From the NCBI RefSeq assembly GCF_010723575.1, contig NZ_BLKZ01000001.1:1674001-1738000 (forward strand): a stretch of DNA of 64,000 nt, written 5' to 3'. The notes under the pieces were generated by a model that worked only from the letters and a program-made list of their open reading frames with translations, was not told where the DNA came from and searched no databases. The translations under genes and the position numbers were made by a program. The DNA is from Mycobacterium bourgelatii (GTDB lineage Bacteria; Actinomycetota; Actinomycetes; Mycobacteriales; Mycobacteriaceae). Below are positions 18,049 through 25,729 of this stretch, one piece after another (position 1 is the first letter of the stretch; each line of letters opens with the position of its first letter).

Positions 18049-19101
18049 GTGGACGGGTCGACGGCTGGGCGGGGCGGGATGCCCGGGCGTAAACGCCGCC
18101 ATATCGACGTCTGTTTGGAAGAGGACGTCAGCTTCCAATCCGTCACCACCGGGCTGGAACGCTATCGCCTGCCCTACAACGCACTCACTCAGACCAACCT
18201 CGATGACATCGACCTCTCGGTCGAGTTTCTCGGCGCACGGCTGCGGGCGCCCGTCCTGGTGGGCGCGATGACCGGGGGCGCGGAACTGTCGGGCACCATC
18301 AACCGGAACCTGGCCACGGCCGCGCAGGCGTTGGGCATCGGCATGATGCTCGGTTCGCAGCGAATCATGCTCGACAGCGCCCTCGGTGAGCAAGCCGCCG
18401 ACAGCTTTCTGGTGCGTGACGTAGCGCCCGACGTGTTGCTGGTCGGCAATATCGGCCTGTCCCAACTCACCAAAGACGCGGTACCCGACATCGTCCAGGC
18501 GCTCGACCGGGTCGGAGCCAATGTACTTGCCGTGCATACCAATCCGCTGCAAGAGGCGATGCAGCGCAACGGCGACACCGACTTTGCCGGATCGCTGGAT
18601 CGGTTGCACGACGTGGTCGCGATGCTGAACTATCCGGTGCTGCTCAAGGAAGTCGGTCACGGGATCGGCGCCACCGCCGTCTCCGACCTGTTGCGGTTGA
18701 CCGATGAACTCCCGGTGGCCGCGATCGATGTCGCAGGCGCCGGCGGCACGTCGTGGTCGCGCGTCGAACAGTTCGTCCGCTACGGCGCAGTCCGATACCC
18801 GGACCTGGCCGACTGGGGGATACCCACCGCGCAGGCCTTGCTGGAGGTGCGCACTGTTCTGCCGCAGATCCCCCTGGTAGCCTCCGGCGGAATCCGCACC
18901 GGGATGGACGCCGCGAAGGCCATCGCGCTGGGCGCCGACGTCGTCGCGGTGGCTCGACCGCTGCTCGCGGCGGCGATCGAATCCGCCGCTGCGGCAACGC
19001 AGTGGTTGCAGCGCTTCATCGACGAGTTGCGTATCTGCCTGCACGGCTGCGGAACGGCGGAGCTGCGTGACCTGCGCCGCCTGGGCGCAACACCGATCTA
19101 G
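18049..19101 (+). CDS. fni: Type 2 isopentenyl-diphosphate delta-isomerase
   Basis: Interconverts isopentenyl and dimethylallyl diphosphate, supplying the starter for GGPP synthesis; type 2 enzymes use FMN. Visible family features are KRRHIDVCLEEDVSF near the start, VLVGAMTGGAELSGTINRNL, GSQRIMLDS, VHTNPLQEAMQRNGD, LKEVGHGI and VASGGIRTGMDAAKAIALGA. Two starts are possible: ATG 17974, without a clear ribosome site, and GTG 18049, preceded by GAGAGG at good distance and nearer the usual family start. I prefer 18049. The glycosyltransferase follows after 8 bases. Confidence 0.9.
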   Translation: MDGSTAGRGGMPGRKRRHIDVCLEEDVSFQSVTTGLERYRLPYNALTQTNLDDIDLSVEFLGARLRAPVLVGAMTGGAELSGTINRNLATAAQALGIGMMLGSQRIMLDSALGEQAADSFLVRDVAPDVLLVGNIGLSQLTKDAVPDIVQALDRVGANVLAVHTNPLQEAMQRNGDTDFAGSLDRLHDVVAMLNYPVLLKEVGHGIGATAVSDLLRLTDELPVAAIDVAGAGGTSWSRVEQFVRYGAVRYPDLADWGIPTAQALLEVRTVLPQIPLVASGGIRTGMDAAKAIALGADVVAVARPLLAAAIESAAAATQWLQRFIDELRICLHGCGTAELRDLRRLGATPI

Positions 19102-19109
19102 GCCTGAAT

Positions 19110-20405
19110 ATGGCGGTAATACTGGCCTACTCCTCGCCCGCGCTGGGCCACGTGTATCCGTTGGCCGCCCTGCTCCGGGAGCTCGCGGACCGTGGCCACG
19201 AGGTCCACATCCGCACCATGGCAGGGCAAGTTAGTGCCATGCGTCAAGCGGGATTTGGTGCCGAGGCCGTCGATGCGCGGATCGAGGCCATCGTTGGGCA
19301 AGACTGGCTGGCTCGCAACGCTTTAGGCGTTCTGAAGATGTCGATAGACGTGTTGTGCCGACGTGCCGTGCTGGAGGTCGATGATCTGCGCGCTGCGATG
19401 ACGCAAGTGCGGCCGGACGCGGTGATCGTCGACGCCAACTGTTGGGGCGCGATCTCCGCGGCCGAGGCCGGTGATGTTCCCTGGCTGGTGTTCTCACCGT
19501 TCACGCCGTACCTTCATTCACGCTCGGCGCCTCCGTTCGGTCCCGGCTTGCGGCCCCTTCCGGGCCCGCTCGGCACCCTCCGTGACGCATCGATGCGTCC
19601 ATTTGTCAGACACCTCTTCGATCGACCAATGGTGCCGCGCATCAATGCGATTCGTGAGGAGCTGCGAATTCCCGCGATCGAGTCGGTGGACGGGTTGATG
19701 CGCCGTGCGCCCTTGCTGTTGGCGGTCGGCGGCGAACCCTTCGAGTACCCGCACCCGGACTGGGGCGACGCGGTGCACCATATCGGTGCTTGTGTCTTTG
19801 AGCCGGACGACTCCCGAGAGGCTGCGGTGGCGGCGGTGCCCGACTGGTTGGCCGCCATCGACCGCCCGATCGTGCTGGTCAGCACGTCCTCCATCGCACA
19901 GGGCGACGCCAAACTGGGTCATGTCGCGTTGCGCGCCTTGGCCGACGAACCGGTACATGTCGTCGCAACGTTTCCGGCCGGCATACCCCCGGGCCTACCA
20001 CGGACGTCGAATGCCACGGTGTGCCAATTCATTCCACATGGCATGGTGCTCGACCGGGCGGTCTGCGCGGTCACGCACGGGGGGATGGGGGCCACCGTGA
20101 AGGCACTCGATCGTGGAGTCCCGGTCTGTGCGGTGCCCTTCGCCCGCGACCAATCAGAGGTGGCGCGTCGCGTTCAGATGGCCCAATGTGGTACCCGGCT
20201 CCCGGCGAAGCGGCTCAGCGTGACTCGACTGCGCAGCGCGGTGCTCGACGCGATGCGAATGGCCGACGGGGCCCGTCGGGTTGCCGCCGGCTTCGCCGCC
20301 ACGGGCGGCGTGGGGCGCGGCGCGGATCTGATCGAGCAGCGATTGCGGTCCAGCGGGGGCGCGGGACGGCTGCTACCGAATCGTGCCGCGCCGGAGGCCG
20401 GCTGA
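19110..20405 (+). CDS. UGT-type (GT1) glycosyltransferase, CrtX-like
   Basis: 431 residues with the GT-B fold. The N-terminal domain starts MAVILAYSSPALGHVYPLAA, with the His-containing GH motif of the family. The C-terminal donor-site segment has CQFIPHGMVLDRAVCAVTHGGMG and VPVCAVPFARDQSEVARRV, as in zeaxanthin glucosyltransferase and macrolide glycosyltransferases. It probably transfers a hexose to a hydroxylated terpenoid. It sits 8 bases behind the isoprenoid isomerase and beside the crt operon, so a carotenoid acceptor is likely. No carotenoid hydroxylase is obvious other than the Rieske protein, so the acceptor hydroxyl is unexplained. Confidence 0.82.
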   Translation: MAVILAYSSPALGHVYPLAALLRELADRGHEVHIRTMAGQVSAMRQAGFGAEAVDARIEAIVGQDWLARNALGVLKMSIDVLCRRAVLEVDDLRAAMTQVRPDAVIVDANCWGAISAAEAGDVPWLVFSPFTPYLHSRSAPPFGPGLRPLPGPLGTLRDASMRPFVRHLFDRPMVPRINAIREELRIPAIESVDGLMRRAPLLLAVGGEPFEYPHPDWGDAVHHIGACVFEPDDSREAAVAAVPDWLAAIDRPIVLVSTSSIAQGDAKLGHVALRALADEPVHVVATFPAGIPPGLPRTSNATVCQFIPHGMVLDRAVCAVTHGGMGATVKALDRGVPVCAVPFARDQSEVARRVQMAQCGTRLPAKRLSVTRLRSAVLDAMRMADGARRVAAGFAATGGVGRGADLIEQRLRSSGGAGRLLPNRAAPEAG

Positions 20406-20409
20406 CGAT

Positions 20410-20913
20410 CTAGCGCTTGGTGGTGCGCAATTCCTGCTCGAACGTCGCCATCGCGGCGATCATGGCCGTGAAAACGGCGTGCGCGGCGGCGATGTCGGAG
20501 TCATTCAGTTCCGTCAGAGCCGAACTGAGATGCGCTCCAAGGGGGTCGAAAAACCTTTGCGCGACCGTCATTCCGCGGTTCTCGTAGCGCAGCAGCCACT
20601 TGCGTCGGTCCGCGGGATCGGGTTCGCGGCGGATGTGACCAGCCTCGATCATCCGGTCGACGAGGTAGGTCACCGCCGCGGCTGAAATGTCCATGCGTTG
20701 CCGAAGTTGCGCCAGGGTCAACGGAGTTCCGGCGGTCTCGGCCACCATGATGTGCAGCAGCGCGTGAAAATCACTGCCGCTCACGTCGTTGTGGCGAGCG
20801 AAATAGCGGCCGATGCGGTCGGATTGCGCCGTCATCGCTCGCATGTCAGCCGACAGCAGCCGCTCTAGTTCCTCCCGGCGGGAGGGAGGGGTCTTAGTCC
20901 GGCGCGTGGTCAC
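20410..20913 (-). CDS. MarR-family transcriptional regulator (paralogue 2)
   Basis: 167 residues from the GTG at 20913 (VTTRRTKTPPSRREEL). An in-frame ATG at 20973 would add 20 residues but lies deeper in the Rieske gene. The winged HTH includes DFHALLHIMVAETAGTPLTL, LRQRMDISAAAVTYLVDRMI and HIRREPDPADRRKWLLR. It is very close to paralogue 3 (28680-29258) and less close to paralogue 1. It is the last gene of the crt operon and overlaps the Rieske gene by 20 bases, so its level would follow crt transcription, as in a feedback loop. Convergent with the glycosyltransferase gene. Confidence 0.87.
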   Translation of the reverse strand: MTTRRTKTPPSRREELERLLSADMRAMTAQSDRIGRYFARHNDVSGSDFHALLHIMVAETAGTPLTLAQLRQRMDISAAAVTYLVDRMIEAGHIRREPDPADRRKWLLRYENRGMTVAQRFFDPLGAHLSSALTELNDSDIAAAHAVFTAMIAAMATFEQELRTTKR

Positions 20914-21919
20914 TGTGGGCCGGCCCGCTTTCCTCGCGTAGGTGGTAGAGGCGCTCGGCGTAGGCAAGGTCATCGCGCCACAACCGGTTGGCGGCGTAGC
21001 GCATCAGGGGTCTGATCACCGGCGCCGCATTGCGTGCCATCCTGAACCCTGGCCGCTGCGAATGTGCGATGGTGGCTTCGATGACGGCGACCCGTGGCCG
21101 GCCGTCGGTCCCCCGGCCGAGCGGGGTGGCGTGGGTTTCGACGACGCTGCCGCTGCCTTCGCCTTCGACGATGCGCATCACGATGGTTCGAGCTTCCGGG
21201 CAGGTGAATTCGGCGATCGTGGGTACGCCGAAGCGCCCGATGCGGAAGGTGACCGATACCAGAAAGCGATCGTCCTCCTCGGTCGGCGTGGTGAGCACCT
21301 CGAGCCGGGTGAACGAGTACGGGTGGAACCATGCCCCGTGCCAGGGGTCAAGGCGATTGGCGATGATGTCAGCCGGTTCGCACACGCCGACGCTGCGCGT
21401 GACGGCGGGCAGGGTGGTCGTGGTGGGCCGGTGCGGTAGCACCGGAAACGCCAATGGGTCTTCACCGCCGACGCGGTCGAGTCGCACCCAGGCCAGCACA
21501 CCGTCGTCGTGACTCGGGTAGGGCGCCCATCCCATCTTGCAGCTGTTGCCGTCCAAGGCCAGACCGTGCCATCGGCAGAACAGCACACCCTCGCGGACAG
21601 TTCCGGTGCCCAATTCCGCGCCGAGATGTGGGCAACTGCCCGGTCCGACGACCAGTCGGCCGTGCCGGTCGCGCCACGCAACGAGTTCGACGCCCGCGAC
21701 CTTCGCGACATGCGGGCGATTCGCGCGCACCGTGCGGCTGTCGGCGAACACATACCAGTTTCCCGTGGGCCGGCGTTGGGACCTTTCCAGCGCCGCGTTG
21801 ATGAGCTTTGGTTGCGCGGCGCCGTACGTCGGGCGTTGCTGGGTCCACGAGACGCGGGGAATCACCTGCAGTGGCCAATCTTTGGGCCACCGCTGCTGGA
21901 GTCGGTCGCTGATGCTCAT
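20894..21919 (-). CDS. Rieske [2Fe-2S] protein with DUF5914-type C-terminus
   Basis: 341 residues. The Rieske cluster ligands are CPH (in GPGSCPHLGAELGTG) and CRWH (in GVLFCRWHGLALDG), at about residues 94-117. A second domain contains NRLDPWHGAWFHPYSFTRLE, whose His and Asp residues could hold a mononuclear iron as in Rieske oxygenases. This type is found in actinobacterial carotenoid clusters. It overlaps crtU-like by 4 bases upstream, pointing to a joint function, perhaps electron supply to ring oxidation or hydroxylation of the carotenoid end group. The exact reaction is not known to me. Confidence 0.8.
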   Translation of the reverse strand: MSISDRLQQRWPKDWPLQVIPRVSWTQQRPTYGAAQPKLINAALERSQRRPTGNWYVFADSRTVRANRPHVAKVAGVELVAWRDRHGRLVVGPGSCPHLGAELGTGTVREGVLFCRWHGLALDGNSCKMGWAPYPSHDDGVLAWVRLDRVGGEDPLAFPVLPHRPTTTTLPAVTRSVGVCEPADIIANRLDPWHGAWFHPYSFTRLEVLTTPTEEDDRFLVSVTFRIGRFGVPTIAEFTCPEARTIVMRIVEGEGSGSVVETHATPLGRGTDGRPRVAVIEATIAHSQRPGFRMARNAAPVIRPLMRYAANRLWRDDLAYAERLYHLREESGPAHSDHAPD

Positions 21920-23439
21920 CGTCGTTGCCGTTCCTGACGCAGTGCCAGCGACCGCAGTAGTCGCGACCGTCCGCGGGTGGGCACGGTGCTCAGCTCATGT
22001 CCTGCGACGCCCCACCGCTGCAGGAGATGATTGGCCGCGGTCCACCCGGTGGTGGCCGCCCGTTCCATCAGCGCGACCGGCAGGTCGATCCGGATCGCAT
22101 CGCCGGCGAGCAACAGGCCAGGCTGCGGTGTGACGACCGTGGGGCGCCGGGAGTAGGTACCCGGCGTGAACAGCGGGCAGTCGCTGCGGTGCAGCACAAG
22201 CTCGTGAATCACCCGCGCTGACGCGGTCTCCGGGTAGATCTTGCGCAGCTGCGCTAGCGCCGCGTCACTTGGTGTATCGGAATTCATTGCGTAAGAATGT
22301 AATTCGACGACCGAGCCGCCCGTCTGGCGTGCCCAGGTGGCGGCCTCCCGCTCGTAGCGCTCCAAGACGCTGATGTTGTCCAACGGCGGATGACCGGCGG
22401 TGCCGAGGAAGGGAGCGCGGTCGTATCGCACAGGCCGGTCCAGCCAGAGCCGACGAACTTCGAAAGAAGGCGCGGTCCGCAACTGTTGTATCTGTGTGCG
22501 CCAAGCCTCGTCAGCGAGCTCGGAAGATGCACAAACGATTCGTTGCAATCCGCCGATGTCGACGGCCAGCACCACCGCGTCCGCGTCCAGTCGATCGCCC
22601 GAACCCGTATGCACGCTGAACGGTTCGGAGTCGCCACCGGTCACTTGCAGCACCTTCTCGCCCATGCGGAACCGGACCCCGCGTTCGTGCAGGTAGCGTT
22701 GCAGCGGATTCCACAGGCTCACATCGAAATTCGCCGTAGCGACGTCGAACATCAGGCCCTCGCTGGAGCCCAGGAAGTAGATGTGGAACATTGTGGCCAA
22801 CTCGGCCGCCGAAAGCTGCGACGGTTCGGCAAAGAAGCTGCGGGAGAACACCTCGAAGGCAAGGTGACGCGCGGACTCCGGGAAATTGATGCTCTTCAAG
22901 AAGGTTTCGGCGTCGATGTGGTCGAGTCGGTGGTAGGTATCGGGCACCGACACGGCCGCCAGCGGCGCCGCGGCTCGAGCGTCGATACGAGCCAGGTCGG
23001 ACAGCCGGAAGGTCGGGCTACGCAGCGCGAACGCCAGCGCATTCCAAGGTGGTATGCGAGGCAATCCGCGAAAGGTATCGCGTCGGCCGGCGCCGTCGAT
23101 CAGCGGATAATCTGCGACGGGGGCCAGCATCCGAAGCTGCGGGTCGACTCGGCGCAACAGGGCCCGCAGGTTGTAGTACTGGCGGAAGAAAGCGTGAAAG
23201 CCCCGGTTCATGGGGAGCTGGGCAGCAGCGTCGTGCTCGGTCCAGCCACCTACCCGGCCGCCGAGATAGCCCTGGGCTTCGACGATCTCTACGTCTACCC
23301 CTCGTTCGGCGAGTCCGGTAGCGGCCGCGAGACCCGCAATGCCCCCGCCGACGACCACCACGCGCGGTCGCGATGACAGCGCGCTGGCGTCGGGCAGGCC
23401 GGGCGATGCCGGATGGATTTGGCGACGGCGGTCGGTCAT
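21916..23439 (-). CDS. crtU: FAD-dependent carotenoid desaturase/methyl-shift enzyme, CrtU-like
   Basis: 507 residues. The FAD/NAD Rossmann motif VVVVGGGIAGLAAATGLAERG starts at about residue 27, and the flavin tail motif is GLLLAGDAIRIDLPVALMERA. CrtU of Streptomyces griseus and relatives turns the beta-ring of beta-carotene into the aromatic ring of isorenieratene by dehydrogenation and methyl migration. Order here (cyclase, methyltransferase, this gene) equals crtY-crtT-crtU in Streptomyces. Mycobacterial leprotene is isorenieratene, so an aromatic product is possible. A plain amine-oxidase-like role cannot be excluded from motifs alone. Confidence 0.75.
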   Translation of the reverse strand: MTDRRRQIHPASPGLPDASALSSRPRVVVVGGGIAGLAAATGLAERGVDVEIVEAQGYLGGRVGGWTEHDAAAQLPMNRGFHAFFRQYYNLRALLRRVDPQLRMLAPVADYPLIDGAGRRDTFRGLPRIPPWNALAFALRSPTFRLSDLARIDARAAAPLAAVSVPDTYHRLDHIDAETFLKSINFPESARHLAFEVFSRSFFAEPSQLSAAELATMFHIYFLGSSEGLMFDVATANFDVSLWNPLQRYLHERGVRFRMGEKVLQVTGGDSEPFSVHTGSGDRLDADAVVLAVDIGGLQRIVCASSELADEAWRTQIQQLRTAPSFEVRRLWLDRPVRYDRAPFLGTAGHPPLDNISVLERYEREAATWARQTGGSVVELHSYAMNSDTPSDAALAQLRKIYPETASARVIHELVLHRSDCPLFTPGTYSRRPTVVTPQPGLLLAGDAIRIDLPVALMERAATTGWTAANHLLQRWGVAGHELSTVPTRGRSRLLRSLALRQERQRR

Positions 23440-24155
23440 TGCGGTGCCTTTCCGACAAAGGTATGGACGATGTTGTGTTCCCAGCCGGGCATGGTTTCGT
23501 GGTGCACCGCGTCGAATCCGGCTGCGGACAACCGCTGTTGGAATCGAGCGGCTCCGTCGAAGGAGAGCACGCTACGCCAGAGGTGCCGGTACAGGGTCGT
23601 GCTGCGGGTTCGCCACCAGCCGGCGGGGATGATGATTCCCCAGCAAACGGCGTGCCAGATGCGGGTGGCCGCGGCCGAATCACGCACCGAATATTCGTGT
23701 ACGGCAAGGGTTCCGCCGGGGCACAGCATCGTGCGGAACGTGCGGAGTTGGTCATTCGGCTCGGCCAGGTTGCGCAGTAAGTAGGCGGCAAAGATGCCGT
23801 CGAACGGCCCAGCGATGTCATGCTTGTGGAGCTCTTCGATGCGCGAGTGGACGAAGCGGACCGTCTCGGGCCATGACTTCGCCTGTGCCGCATCCAACAT
23901 GCCACGGGCGGCGTCGACGGCGATGATCTCCGCCTCGGGTGCCACCGCCAACAGCGCCGCGGTCGACGCGCCCGTGCCGCAGCCGGCATCGAGCAGCCGC
24001 AGTCCTCGCCCGCGCTCGGGCAGGCCCATACGCTCCGCAGAGAGCCGTAAACCGGTGTGGTAACCGGGGTTCGCGCCGACCAGCTGGTCGTACGCCCGGG
24101 CGCCGACGTCGAATGCGTCGGGCACCGCGCTGCGGGACAGACCGGCCTTATCCAT
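23436..24155 (-). CDS. crtT: SAM-dependent methyltransferase in crt operon, CrtT-like
   Basis: 239 residues. SAM motif I is LLDAGCGTGASTAALL (about residues 54-69), then AVDAARGMLDAAQ and FDGIFAAYLLRNLAEPNDQL, then LCPGGTLAVHEYSV, which resemble the UbiE/Coq5 type. It is placed between lycopene cyclase and the CrtU-like gene exactly as crtT in Streptomyces griseus, where its function is also unclear. Overlaps crtYd by 8 bases and the crtU-like gene by 4, so it is translationally coupled. Substrate not known; a quinone or carotenoid precursor is possible. Confidence 0.75.
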   Translation of the reverse strand: MDKAGLSRSAVPDAFDVGARAYDQLVGANPGYHTGLRLSAERMGLPERGRGLRLLDAGCGTGASTAALLAVAPEAEIIAVDAARGMLDAAQAKSWPETVRFVHSRIEELHKHDIAGPFDGIFAAYLLRNLAEPNDQLRTFRTMLCPGGTLAVHEYSVRDSAAATRIWHAVCWGIIIPAGWWRTRSTTLYRHLWRSVLSFDGAARFQQRLSAAGFDAVHHETMPGWEHNIVHTFVGKAPQ

Positions 24156-24468
24156 GGTTCCGACTCACTCGTTGCCGTTCCCATAGCAGCATCACGGCGG
24201 TGACCAGAGCGAACCCGAACAAGAAGTCCTCGACGGGGATATCGAACGGGAAGCGCAGGCCGCTGGTGTGCCGTTCGTTATAGAGCACGATCGGTGCGCT
24301 CAGCTTCGTCAGCCAGCCATCGACGAGAACCTGAAAACCGAGCACGATCACCATCGACAGCCAGTAGGCGGCTCGACGGAACAGTCCGGTACGCAACACG
24401 GTCAGCTCCAGCGCGCACACGGCCACCACGGCGATTACCGCAGGCAGGGTGTAGCCCAGTCCGGTCAT
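24148..24468 (-). CDS. crtYd: Lycopene beta-cyclase subunit CrtYd
   Basis: 106 residues, three predicted membrane helices (LPAVIAVVAVCALELTVL, AAYWLSMVIVLGFQVLVDG, VEDFLFGFALVTAVMLLW). The conserved catalytic-type motif is FDIPVEDFLFGFAL. With CrtYc it forms the heterodimeric actinobacterial lycopene cyclase that closes both beta rings of lycopene. ATG 24468 overlaps the crtYc stop as ATGA. A longer frame exists upstream in this phase, but it is antiphase to crtYc. Membrane located. Confidence 0.9.
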   Translation of the reverse strand: MTGLGYTLPAVIAVVAVCALELTVLRTGLFRRAAYWLSMVIVLGFQVLVDGWLTKLSAPIVLYNERHTSGLRFPFDIPVEDFLFGFALVTAVMLLWERQRVSRNHG

Positions 24469-24788
24469 CGCCGTCTGCTCCAGTCCAGGATGGTGCTGAC
24501 CGCGTTGTAGGTAAGCAGTCCGCACAAAGGAATCACCAAGAAGAACAGCACCTCTTCCAGCGGTATCGAAGGTGGCAACTCGATGCCGGTGATGTAGGCG
24601 GGGTTGTACGTCCATATGTCGGCGGCGATTGCGACCGCATCCCAGATCAAGAACACCGCCGCAACCGGCAGCACCGCCCATGCGGCGCGCCGGATCTGCC
24701 GGTAGACGCCGTTGCCGAACAGCTCCAGCGGAGCGGTGATGAGCAGGCACAGGCCGAGCAGGATCAGGTACTGCCAGCGGTCGTTCAC
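24465..24788 (-). CDS. crtYc: Lycopene beta-cyclase subunit CrtYc
   Basis: 107 residues with three membrane helices (YLILLGLCLLITAPLELFG, AVLPVAAVFLIWDAVAIAA, LEEVLFFLVIPLCGLLTYNA). The family motif is LPPSIPLEEVLFF. GTG 24788 overlaps the crtB stop as GTGA, and the gene's own stop overlaps crtYd. It pairs with CrtYd to convert lycopene to beta-carotene at the membrane. Both subunits have their typical size of about 100-110 residues, so this enzyme looks complete. Confidence 0.9.
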   Translation of the reverse strand: MNDRWQYLILLGLCLLITAPLELFGNGVYRQIRRAAWAVLPVAAVFLIWDAVAIAADIWTYNPAYITGIELPPSIPLEEVLFFLVIPLCGLLTYNAVSTILDWSRRR

Positions 24789-25729
24789 GCCGCACCGACC
24801 CGTCGCCGGATTCGCCAGGACCGGAACAGTGCGCCGCCGGCCACCTGCAGCCGGCGCGTCGTGCCGACGGTAGCCCGGTGGCTGAAGACGGAGAAGTCGC
24901 TGTCCTCGATGCAATCCAGGATTTCGGAGTACAGGGTGAACGCCGTTGCGACGCAGGGACGCGACCGCGGCGCCAGCATGGGGATGCCGTCGGCGGCGAA
25001 CCGGTAGATTTCCCGGGTGATTTCGTGCTGGGCCGCCAAGGCGTTTCGCACGCGGGTATCGGTGCAGCGGTGCGTATGACACCACAGCATCAGTTCTCGG
25101 TCCACGCCGTGCGCGGCCAGTTCGTCGGCGGGCAGGTAGATCCGATTGCGCACGAGGTCCTCGTCGACGTCGCGCAAGAAGTTGGTGAGCTGGAACGCCT
25201 GACCCAGCGCGGCGGCATACGGAGCGGCCTCTTCGGTGTCTTCGGTGTCGAAGATGGTGCCCAGTACCGGAAGCATCTGCAGCCCAATGACTTCCGCGGA
25301 GCCGCGCATGTAGCGGTTGAGTGCGGCGCGGTCGGGATAGTCGGTGACGGTGAGGTCCATGCGCATGGAGGCGAGGAAGTCCTCGAACAGGTCCGCGGGA
25401 ATCCCGTAACGCCGCACGGTGTCGGCCACGGCGGCCAGGACGAAATGATCGTGGTGCTCGCCTCCGGCGAAGAACTCGTCGGACAGTCGCTGCAAGCGGT
25501 CGCCACGCGCGGTCGCGTCGAGTTCGGGGTTGAACTCGTCGAGGATGTCGTCGGCGTAGCGGGCGAACGCATACAAGGCATGCACCGCCGGGCGCTGGTC
25601 CGGCGCGAGCAACCGGGTGGCCAAGAAGTACGTGCGGCCGTTCTCGGCGGCGATCTTCCGGCAGCGTCGATATGCCGTGCGCAGGCTCAAGTCGTTGATT
25701 CCTGCGGCGTCCAGTTCGGTTCGGATCAT
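24785..25729 (-). CDS. crtB: Phytoene synthase
   Basis: Joins two geranylgeranyl diphosphates to phytoene, the first committed carotenoid step. 314 residues. Both Asp-rich diphosphate-binding motifs are present: YAFARYADDILDE (about residues 52-64) and NFLRDVDEDLVRNRIYLP. Other family stretches are AENGRTYFLATRLL and ALGQAFQLTNF. ATG 25729 overlaps the crtI stop as ATGA. Length equals the family norm and no motif residue appears changed. Confidence 0.95.
   Translation of the reverse strand: MIRTELDAAGINDLSLRTAYRRCRKIAAENGRTYFLATRLLAPDQRPAVHALYAFARYADDILDEFNPELDATARGDRLQRLSDEFFAGGEHHDHFVLAAVADTVRRYGIPADLFEDFLASMRMDLTVTDYPDRAALNRYMRGSAEVIGLQMLPVLGTIFDTEDTEEAAPYAAALGQAFQLTNFLRDVDEDLVRNRIYLPADELAAHGVDRELMLWCHTHRCTDTRVRNALAAQHEITREIYRFAADGIPMLAPRSRPCVATAFTLYSEILDCIEDSDFSVFSHRATVGTTRRLQVAGGALFRSWRIRRRVGAA

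Noticed and set aside
24465..25085. 206-codon frame as a single longer lycopene cyclase
   Set aside because: The first half is antiphase to crtB and Arg/His-rich; the cyclase domain starts at GTG 24788, overlapping the crtB stop as expected.
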